Assembly: GCA_907165275.2 (NCBI GenBank)
Contig: OU015665.1
Span: 1-64,000 of the forward strand
Direction: 5' to 3'
Origin: Zygaena filipendulae
Lineage: Eukaryota; Arthropoda; Insecta; Lepidoptera; Zygaenidae
Length of the DNA: 64,000 bases
Shown one piece after another: positions 45,225 through 54,100 of the stretch (its first letter is position 1; each line of letters opens with the position of its first letter). Made by a program: the position numbers and the translations under genes. A model generated the notes under the pieces. That model searched no databases. It saw nothing but the letters and a program-made list of their open reading frames with translations, and had not been told where the DNA came from.

Positions 45225-46140
45225 ATTGTTTTTAAGCAGATACAAAGAGTATATAATAATCTAAATTGTATGAATGTTCGAAGAGAGGCTATTCTGTTGT
45301 ATTTGCGTGGATTCCTGGTCATGCAGGAATTAAAGGGAATGAAAAAGCTGATGAATTGGCAAAAGATGCTATAAATTGTGGAGATGTCAATCCATTTGTC
45401 AATTTCCCTCATGATCTGCAGTGTTTGCCCGCTATTACTCTTCAAAATGCCTGGGATAGGGTTTGGACCGAGAGTGCTAAAATAAAAGGAAAAAGCTACT
45501 TTGCCATTCAACCTAAAACATGTAGAAAACCTTGGTTTAACAAAATCAAACTAGACAAGGTATCAACTTCAATCTTGATCAGAGCCCGGCTTGGCCATGT
45601 ATGTAGCCCAGCTTTCTTGAGCAGGATTGGGGTTGTTGATAGTGCGGCTTGTGCCTGTGGTTGCGACTACGCTGACATTAATCACATTTTTCTTGGATGC
45701 CCTCTGAACAATGTTAACAAATTTTATGATGATTTAGCTTCGTTATCTGTGGAGTTCCCAACAAGTATTCCCTGCTTATTAATATCTAGAGATCCATCTG
45801 TGTACAGACTCTTGTCTTGTTTTATTATTGAAAATAACGTAAAACTTTGACAGTTTTATATCTTTTATTGCTTAGATATTTTATTTTATTTAATATATTT
45901 TCCATCCATACTTACCCGTCATACTTCCCTGATCCTTTCCTTTTCCAAATTCCGTTTTCATGTAAATATTTGTAAAAATTTGAAAAATTGTAAATAATTT
46001 GCTTCCCTAATTTTTAATTACCTACAATGTACATAACAAACTTCGATAACAAAATCAAATCGTCGCAAGAATCACAAAAACTCGAAACTGGCAAATCCGC
46101 AAATCCGGGGCCAAAGAAGAAATCTTTATTTCAGAAGTCC
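45225..46140 (+). mobile_element. 5'-truncated LINE with RNase H domain (Jockey/I-like)
   Basis: About 900 bp: the end of an ORF2 followed by an AT-rich 3' UTR that closes near CCGGGGCCAAAGAAGAAATC. It lies upstream of Mtp in the opposite direction. The 5' boundary is approximate. Confidence 0.65.
45266..45850 (+). pseudogene. LINE ORF2 C-terminal fragment: RNase H and zinc-knuckle region
   Basis: 194 codons. It contains the RNase H signature AWIPGHAGIKGNEKADELAKDA, then a LINE C-terminal region with ARLGHVCSPAFL and CACGCDYADINHIFLGCP. The endonuclease and reverse transcriptase are missing. No stop is present within the fragment. Confidence 0.85.
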
Positions 46141-47160
46141 ATAGTCCCATAGATTACATTTAACTATTTTAACTATTTTTTAACTATTTTAATCAATTAA
46201 TTATAATTATGTTATATTTATTTATTTACTAATTATTTACGTTTTTGAATTATAACCACTATAACCATTATAACCACTACGTTAGATACCACTACACTGA
46301 GGTCTCAGAAGAATACACACAATAGAAACCACGATATATTTGTAAAACAAAGAGACTGACGTTTCCACTTTCCGTTTGTGCTCAAATCCCTCTAAAAGGC
46401 CAACTTGCTTTTTTATCTTTCGGGGAAGGCAAATTAAGTCTAGTCAGATGTTTTCTTTTTTGTAACTAATGCAATAATGAGGTGCATTTCAACTTTCGAT
46501 GCTGCCGGAACTTTTGGGCGCAACTCGTGAATAGATAGTTTAAATTTAAAAGAGCGCGGGGGGGGGGGGGGGGTAGATCGAGATTTTACTATAGCGAGGG
46601 ATATCGTTTAGGGCAACTCCTTTAACTGAAGACAATATTGTAATCTATGTAAATTGTAATTGATAGATTTATAGACCCTATAGATCGCAGATGGCATGTG
46701 CGGAAAGGCAATTTCCAACTACATAGTTAAGTAAGTACCCTTGGCTTGTTAAATGATACGTTTCGTTATAATTACACAGAAGGTAGGTAGGTAATGCATG
46801 TACTACATAGCGAGGTATGCCTCGAATCTGTCTCAGCCACAACGAGCTGTTCCAAAGTAACCAAAAAATAGACTTGTTCAATTGTACTTAGTCTTTACGA
46901 GTTAAAATCTATTCTGTCTAGGAGCACATGATAAATGGTCAATCAATAGCCTACTAATGTTTGTAAATTTAAATACTAGGTAACTACCTATGGCACCTGT
47001 ACCTATACCTTTTGCATGTTGTTTTAGCCTATTATAGGAAATACCCTGTAGTGTGTAATGTATAGGTATAGCTACGTATATGCATTCCTTAGAACGTAAA
47101 TTAATGTGAACACTCTAATAAATGACATCATTCGTTACTGAGACACCGGACTACTCATTT
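46141..47160. other. Intergenic region
   Basis: AT-rich; includes a run of about 15 G near 46559. No gene recognised. Near 47050-47172 there is an AATAAA and, at 47173, TGGCGACCCTGCC, which resembles a tRNA primer-binding site after an LTR ending ...TTTCTACA; the upstream LTR border cannot be placed. Confidence 0.35.
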
Positions 47161-47367
47161 CTACATCCCGACATGGCGACCCTGCCTCGCGCAGGTGTGC
47201 GCCCGCGCGCTGCGGGAAGCTACATCAGCGGTATTCTATAATAACAGTGCGTGGCAACTACCTACTGCATTCGGACTGCATAAGTGATACAAGACAAGTG
47301 TGTTTAAAGAAAAATAAAATTAAATAAAGGAGTTTGACTGTACGACGAAAAAACAAAAATACAAAAT

Positions 47368-47667
47368 ATGGGAAAAACATACTCGAAACAAGAAGAAAAA
47401 GAAATCATTATTAACTCGGCTGGAAGCAACACGGCACAGGCATCCTCCGCCCCAATAGAACACATGTATACGAACAGCATTCTACTGACGGTGATTGTGA
47501 TTATACTTGGAATAGTCATAGTAATTTTTGCAGTGAAAAATTATAAAAAGTGCCACAAAAGGTGGATAAGGAAGGAGATAAATGGAGAATTTGTGAGGAG
47601 GATACAAAGTCGGCTGTCACGGCGAGGCGGCGACCCGGACGAAAAAAAAACCCAATTTGAAATATAA
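47368..47667 (+). CDS. Hypothetical small membrane protein with N-myristoylation-type start
   Basis: 99 residues. I do not recognise the family. The start MGKTYSKQEEKE fits the N-myristoylation consensus (Gly at 2, Ser/Thr at 5-6). Residues about 36-56 form one strong membrane segment (SILLTVIVIILGIVIVIFAV), followed by a very basic tail (KNYKKCHKRWIRKE). It lies about 195 bases after a possible LTR primer-binding site, so it may be a small accessory frame of a degraded LTR element rather than a host gene. Its amino acid pattern is too ordered to be chance. Confidence 0.45.
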   Translation: MGKTYSKQEEKEIIINSAGSNTAQASSAPIEHMYTNSILLTVIVIILGIVIVIFAVKNYKKCHKRWIRKEINGEFVRRIQSRLSRRGGDPDEKKTQFEI

Positions 47668-48500
47668 AAAAATAGTGCGACAGTGCGTTAAAAGTGCGTG
47701 AAAAGGCAAAAAGTGCAAGTGTGTATTTTAAGGTAATCGTGACACTTTATTTTCGTGCATCTATAGTTTTTAAAATAGGTTTTCTTTATGGAATTAGAGA
47801 TAGAATATATACTAAACGATTTAAAAAATGCTTTCCATAGATTTGTACGTTGTAATTTGTAAGCTGGTGTATTTCTGTTGGCTGAATAAATGAATAAATA
47901 AATAAATAAAATGTAAGTTGCCAGCAGCTGCACTCGTATCATACTTCCTTCCTTCACTTCCGGTGCCATTTGGCACGATTCCGTTTATTTCGCTGACGCA
48001 TGCCGGTGCCGGGGAGTGGGGGCCACGCGCCACGCGCCAGGCACCAGCATAATATAAGCAGGAGGAAGTTGGAGGAGTCACGCGGCAGCATGCGGCATGC
48101 GGCGGCAGTTGGCACTGTGGTCTGTACTCTGTGTGACGGAGCCCGGAGGCGCGGTGGGGTGACCCTGCGCCCCCGCGCCCCCGCGCCCTCGCGCCTCGCG
48201 CCTTCCGCTCCGAACACACATACTTACATACGTACACACAAGTAGCTACTTACCTCAGACGAAATAAAAACTTTTTATTCGAACGCCGAGCTTGCGCGGC
48301 GCTTCAACGTTTTTTGCGACCAAGTACAATGCACAACGTAATCCACTTGCCCCGCTCCCCACCGGCTCACCTCGCCCTCTCGCGCCGCACGCTTCCCATC
48401 AGTTTGTAATACAATAGGAAATAATCGCTTTCCTGAACTCGGAAACCACACAGAGGATCATCTCAATTTTTAAAATATTTTTTTCTTTTTCGTTAACGTA
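47668..48500. other. Intergenic region with (AATA)n tract
   Basis: CTGTTGGCTGAATAAATG and AATA repeats at about 47875-47910 look like the tail of a retroposon. A GC-rich patch follows at 48000-48200. No gene supported. Confidence 0.4.
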
Positions 48501-48509
48501 ATTTTTGAA

Positions 48510-48740
48510 TCAGTAATGTCAACAGCAGTATTTTTTCGTCGGAATGCATTTTCACACAGATTGTATGCGACAGGTGCCGCGGCCGCGGTAACGCGACGCC
48601 AGCGCTGCGTGAGCTCGGCGTTCGGCAGCCGACCGACCCGCTGGCTTCGCCGCGGCGTTGACGTCGCGTCGACGTTGCGCGGACGCTGGCACGACGACGA
48701 CGCTCGCTCGAGAGACGCTAGTGTGGGGGGGTAGTCTCTT
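48510..48740. other. GC-rich, CpG-dense block
   Basis: CGCGACGCC/GACGTCGCGTCGACG-rich sequence with short open frames on both strands. No domain is recognisable; not called as a gene. Confidence 0.35.
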
Positions 48741-48741
48741 A

Positions 48742-48812
48742 CTAGCTGTTGCTCGCAGTTTCATCAGCGTTAATTTCGGAGATCCCGCGGATATTCCGAG
48801 ATAAAACACTAC
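48742..48812 (-). mobile_element. Helitron-like 3' end fragment
   Basis: Minus-strand read ends ...CAACAGCTAG|T and contains the TCTCGGAATATCCGCGGG phrase found in other Helitron-like ends of this window. Confidence 0.5.
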
Positions 48813-49217
48813 CCCAACACTACGTCCTATATTTTATTCCTACCTATCCTTGACAACAGTATTCGCGGGAATGGGCATGTTGACTAATTTTTTATTTTTT
48901 AGTCCGTCTTGTACTCTTGTAGATGATTAAAAAATATTGGACACGTATTTTTTCTTTTTTTACGTAATCAAATAATAACGGCGATATTATATTGAGTTGA
49001 AATTTCGCGTGACGTCACTATTCTGACAGTTTGTATGGCGGTTTTGCGGTTAGTAGCGTCATGACCTCCTCATCCTAAACTTTAATGCCCTTTATTTCTG
49101 TATATTTTAATTTATTTAAAAAAGCAAAAAATACGTGTCTATTGTTTTTTTATTTTCTAACTGACGGACTAATTAGAATTTTGATTTTCAATAGTAGTCA
49201 ACATCCCTATTCCGATA
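48813..49217. other. Intergenic region
   Basis: AT-rich; nothing recognised. Confidence 0.4.
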
Positions 49218-49220
49218 TAA

Positions 49221-49720
49221 TGCTACTGCTCCACCTGCGTTAACGTTAACGTTGATGTTAATGTCCAACTACGCGTTAATTAAGGCATTAAAATACGTGT
49301 TGGCTACATTTAGTTTGCAACGTGCCGTTAAGCGTTAATTTCTAGTGAAATAACGCGTTAACACAAAATGGAGGTCTTCAAACAGCTGTTTTTTGCAATG
49401 GAGGTAGAAGCAGCTGTAATTTTAGACCATTCCATATTTTTATTGTTCCCGCCAAAACAAAGTAAATACAGTCTTGCTCCGCACGTGCGCCACGCAGAAT
49501 GAGAAGGTGTTAATGTAGCCAACACCGCTTAGTGCGCTAAATAACGCGCTAAAACCCTTTGATGTGTCCAAAAAACCGACACCCGAGCTATCGCTTAACG
49601 TTTAACGTCATAGTAATGCCGTTAGTAAGTTAACCCGTTAAAATGTTGGCCACATCTACGTAATGCCTTAATTAGCGCACTAATTTACGCGTTACCTAAC
49701 ACGCAGGTGTAGCAGTAGCA
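49221..49720. mobile_element. 500-bp MITE with TAA target duplication
   Basis: Termini TGCTACTGCTCCACCTGCGT and, inverted, TGCTACTGCTACACCTGCGT match at 19 of 20; weaker inverted similarity (TTAATTAAGGCATTA) continues for about 70 bases. The flanks are TAA on both sides (49218-49220 and 49721-49723). A 3-bp TWA duplication suggests the PIF/Harbinger superfamily. It has no coding capacity. Confidence 0.78.
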
Positions 49721-49799
49721 TAAGAAGTACCCTATATCCCTGACAACGTGCATGCAATTTTTTTTGATAATAATAATAATAATAATAGTCTTTTTTTAC

Positions 49800-49883
49800 C
49801 AATAATACCGTTGAGCCGTTGAGGCGTGAAGCATAATAAACAAACAAACAAACTCACTTTCGCATTTATAACATTAGTAAGGA
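49800..49883 (-). mobile_element. Helitron-like 5' end fragment
   Basis: Minus-strand read starts A|TCCTTACTAATGTTATAAATGCGAAAGTGAG, the standard start of this Helitron family, then is lost after about 80 bases. Confidence 0.55.
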
Positions 49884-50455
49884 TTTACAACTTCATTTAA
49901 AATCTCATCAATTATTATCTATTATAATTTTTTTATTCAAAAATAATAATATTGTATATCTGTAGGTACCTTTTTCTTATAAATAAATAAACAACAACTA
50001 CTTACAAAAAATATGTGCCTCTATACCTACTCGTAATTCATTAAAGCCTTAAGCCACTTAATATGTTTACGTTATTTTACATTATGTGTAGATATTTCAA
50101 AATCTAGAAATTATTTTTGGAATGCATTTGGAATTGTTACGATATACCTACTTATGTGATCGAGATCACGATGAAGATGTTTTTTGAAATTGAAATTGTA
50201 ACACTGAGGGACTTACTATCGAAACAACTTATCTTAACCGTCAATAACATCGATAAGAAGGAACGAGAGTTACATCCGTGTTCAATTGACGTTTCCACCT
50301 TCTACTCGTACCCTGAATGGAAGTGCTTAGTAACATCGATAGACAGGTATTCGGCATAATTATCGAGTCAGTCAATCCGTGAATAGTAACACTCATACTC
50401 ATTCAACTCGATGAACTGCTGCACGTGTATACGTGTAAGCAAGCAGCCGTTTCTA
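49884..50455. other. Intergenic region
   Basis: AT-rich; no gene recognised. Confidence 0.4.
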
Positions 50456-50463
50456 ATATAAAC

Positions 50464-50781
50464 TAGGGATGAAACGGATAGTGGTTTAGCTGGATATCGG
50501 ATATTCGGCAAGTTACAAGGCTGGAGCGTCGGATATCCGGCACCGGATATTCGGCCCTTTATCGCGTTACATGATGCGATCAGTGTGCTTCGAACGAGAT
50601 CTGAAATATTCCATTGTTTTTGTACTTGTCGTCGTGGTTTTATGTTGTTGTGGTATGATTTGCCATGTGTAAAATAATGGAAATTATTTGAATTTTAACT
50701 ATCCGGTATGCGGCCGAATAGCGAAAACGAGGCCGGATAGGCCGGATACCGGATAGTTACCGGATATTCGTTTCATCTGTA
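50464..50781. mobile_element. 318-bp non-autonomous hAT element
   Basis: Ends TAGGGATGAAACG and CGTTTCATCTGTA; exact 8-bp target duplication ATATAAAC (50456-50463 and 50782-50789). The inside is rich in GGATA/CCGGATA repeats. A truncated relative is at 63510-63628. Confidence 0.82.
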
Positions 50782-50794
50782 ATATAAACTCTAA

Positions 50795-50800
50795 TTTATT
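50795..50800 (-). terminator. Candidate poly(A) signal of the calpain gene
   Basis: AATAAA on the minus strand about 340 bases past the stop at 51138. Several other AT-rich signals are possible. Confidence 0.3.
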
Positions 50801-50879
50801 TAGAAGTTCGTCAAAGGCAATAGATGTTTCGATATTCCAGACGAGACTGTTAGGTTTAAACAGATTGATTAAAATATGT

Positions 50880-51110
50880 AAGTACTGCAACTCGCGTCTC
50901 CCCTCGACGGCGCCGCGCGCCCGGCTCGCCCCGCGCCCCGCGCCCTCGGCGATGGCGGGGCGGGGCGGGGCGGGGCTTGTGTGCGGTCACCTCACAAGCG
51001 CAGATTACGTAATGTACTGTGTAGGCTGTACTGCAAACGGTGCAGCCAGCAGCAGGGAGCGCGCCGCCGCCCGCCGCCCGCCGCCCGCCGCCCGCCCTGC
51101 CTTTGGAACC
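50880..51110. other. GC-rich block downstream of the calpain gene
   Basis: Contains (GGGGC)n runs and CCCGCCG repeats. It lies in the likely 3' UTR of the calpain gene. Confidence 0.35.
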
Positions 51111-51137
51111 GTTCGCAATCGGACTCCGGACCGATCG

Positions 51138-51164
51138 TCACGAGTAGATCGTCATCAGGATCAT
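51138..51164 (-). CDS. CalpC exon 10 (last): C-terminal MILMTIYS and stop
   Basis: 27 bases. The acceptor is TTGCAG|ATGATC. Joined to exon 9 it gives SLEE|MILMTIYS, the same length and pattern as the SLEEWLQLTMYS calpain C-terminus. Confidence 0.75.
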   Translation of the reverse strand: MILMTIYS

Positions 51165-54100
51165 CTGCAACGCCCGCTCAGAGCGGGGAACACACATTAA
51201 ACTGCTGGGAACTTGGATCGTCGAACCGGACATCGAGGGGCCCGTCGGCCCCGGCGCGCACCTCTTCCAGGGACACAGGATTCCACTTCATCCGGGCGTC
51301 GAGGTGCCGGTAGCGCTCTGAAACACGGTAACGACGCGCCATCAGGTGGGGTCGGGCGGGGGGCGGGGGGGCGGGGAGCGGCGAGCTGTTACCGTGCGCC
51401 AGGTGCAGCGTGGCGAGCGCGAGCAGGAAGTCGTCGAGCGAGACGGAGTCGCGGCGCGGCAGGCGCAGCGCCAGCGCCTCCAGCACCTTGTTGGAGGCGG
51501 CCACGCCCGCGCCGCGCAGCAGCCCGCGCAGCCGGTACGAGGACAGCCGCGCGGCGGGGCGGGCCGGCCACGCGCCGCGCCACGCGCGCGCCAGCCGCAG
51601 CAGCGCGGGCAGCTCGCGCGCCGCCAGCCGCCCGCGCAGCGCCGCGTCGCGCAGCGCCACCAGCGCGCCGCCCAGCCGCCGCCGCGCGCCGCCGCCCGCG
51701 CCGCGCCACGCCCAGCGCGCGCCGCCCAGCGCCGCCGCCAGCGCCGCCTGCACGTCGCCCGCCTCCACCGAGCGCTCCGACCCCGCCGACTCCGCCTCGG
51801 ACGCGGCCGAGCTCTGCGAACGCATCGCGCGACGCTACAGTACTCCGCGACGATCGCCCCTTCCCGTCGCGGCCGCCGCCGACGGGCGACGGACCTCGGG
51901 CGCTCACCGGCGGGCGGTCGTCGTAGAAATCCGTGAAGGTGGGTCCGTGGATGACGTTGTCCTCGTTCACCTCCCTGCAACACGAGCACGGCGGTGAGCG
52001 GGCGCGCGCCGGGAGCGGGCGGCGGCGACGGCGGCGGGCACTGACCAGACGTGCACGACGCGGTCGGTGTAGACGCGCAGCAGGAAGGCGGCGTCGGTGT
52101 GGGCGGGGCGCGTGTACGGCACCACGGTGTAGCGGCCCGCGGGCAGCGTGAAGAACGTGGCCACCTCGCGCGCGCGGCACTCGTGCGTCACGTCCAGCGC
52201 GCGCCCGCCGGCGCCGCCCTCGTACACCGCGAACCCGACGGCGTGCAGGCGCGCGGCGCGCCGCGGGCTGTAGCGCTGCGCCAGCGCCACCACCACGTGG
52301 CACGCGTCGGGCTCCCCGGCGGCGGGCGCGGGCGCGGGCGGCACGCTCAGCCCGAAGGCGGGGTTGGCGTGGGCGGTGGGCGCGCCGGGCGGGCCGCCCG
52401 CGCTGAGCCCGCGCCGCCAGCGCCGCCGCGCGAGCACGGCGCGCCAGGGCCGCTGGCCGCGCAGCGCCGCCTCGCCCGCCCAGTCGTCGGGCCCCACGTG
52501 CACCAGCTCCAGCGACGAGAACTGCGCGCAGAACTCTTCGAATGGCATCCTGCCGACCGAGCGAAGACGGACCGAATCGATGCGATACATTCCTCGAACT
52601 ATTTTCTATTTTTATTTTATTTTTCATTTTAGTGGAAAACATTTTTATTTATTTTATTTTGAAGGAAAACCTTACGGCTAATGTAACAACATTAAATATA
52701 TAAAATGGCAAACGACAGCCGTTCACGGAATTCACAATAAGATAAACAAAATTTTAACAAAAAAATTAAAACCGACTTCCAAAAACACAAAACTAAAAAA
52801 CTAAAAATAAAAGGCAATAACAAAATACCGATTTAATCCAAAAGACAAAAACACACGTCATATTATTGTTGGTTTGTGCTACCACTGATCGGTTTGAATT
52901 CGGTGACAAGCCCACTGGTGTCTGCCCACTTGGGTTGTTCTGCTCACGAAGAGCTGGTGGCGGGAGTCGACTTAGCCCATCTTCCCCCTCCATATTTGGC
53001 TTGTCACCGACTTCATACCGATCAGTGGTAGCACAAACTTATAATAATATTACGTGTTTTTGTCTTTTGGATTAAATCGGTATTTTGTTATTTTTAGCTT
53101 TTTATTTTTAGTTTTTTAGTTTTGTGTTTTTGGAAGTCGGTTTTAATTTTTTTGTTAAAATTTTGTTTATTTCTCGCTTTTAAGTGACTTAGTTCGTAAT
53201 TTCTCTAAGTTACAATAGCCTAATGTCAACTGCTCATCACCTTTTACAAAATATTGCTTTTCCCGATGCAGGGACGTTAATTGTTGAGGAGTTCTCCTAG
53301 TACATCACCATCAGTTCCAATTCACCATATACATTGTGACGGGCATAAATTGTTTAGAAACCATATTAGAGTTAACGATTCGGAACCCGTGAAATACCCA
53401 TTATTGAGTAGTTCCGATGACCATCTGTGGTCTTCATCATCAATTCCTCTTCTTCAAATTTTGCTTTCCGAAAGCAAAGAAACGTTTTACTATAAAAAAT
53501 ACAAAAATCGCTATAAGTGTTCTCATAATTTTTGAAGAGTTCCCTCGATTACTCCAAGATCCCATCATCAGATCTCGACTTGGTGACAATGGAATCAATT
53601 TGGGAGTATCCCCTTTCAAACAAAAAAACAATTTTCGAAATCGCTTCAATCGGAACCCGTGAAATACGTATTATTTGTGAGTTGTTCCGATGACCACCTG
53701 TGGTCTTCATCATCAGTTCCACTTCTTCAAATTTTGCTTTCCGAAAGCAAATGAACGATTTACTATAAAAAATACCCAAATCGCCATAGGTGTGCTTATA
53801 ATTTTTGAAGAGTTCCCTCGATTTCTCCAAGATCCCATCATCAGATCCCGACTTGGTGGCAATGAGACCTAATTGGGAGTATACCCTTTCAAACAAAAAA
53901 AGAATTTTTCAAATCGGTCCAACCGTCTTCGAGTAATCGGTGAACATACATAAAAAAAAAAAACATACTTACATACAATCGAACATAGAACCTCCTCCTT
54001 TTTGGAAGTCGGTTAAAAATATAAACTACGACTATAAATTATACAGCTATCCCCCGCGCGACGCCCCGACCGTTCCCCGGCCGGCGCCGACTCACCAGAA

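Noticed and set aside
46559..46573. Run of about 15 G as a G-quadruplex regulatory site
   Set aside because: A single homopolymer next to nothing else; more likely a slippage tract.
48516..48734. 72-codon plus frame in the CG-rich block
   Set aside because: No domain and composition-driven; it cannot be supported as a gene.
51342..52642. A 417-codon minus frame and several plus frames across the calpain exons
   Set aside because: They run through splice sites in the wrong frame and show only Arg/Ala/Pro-rich text; the calpain motifs are in another frame.
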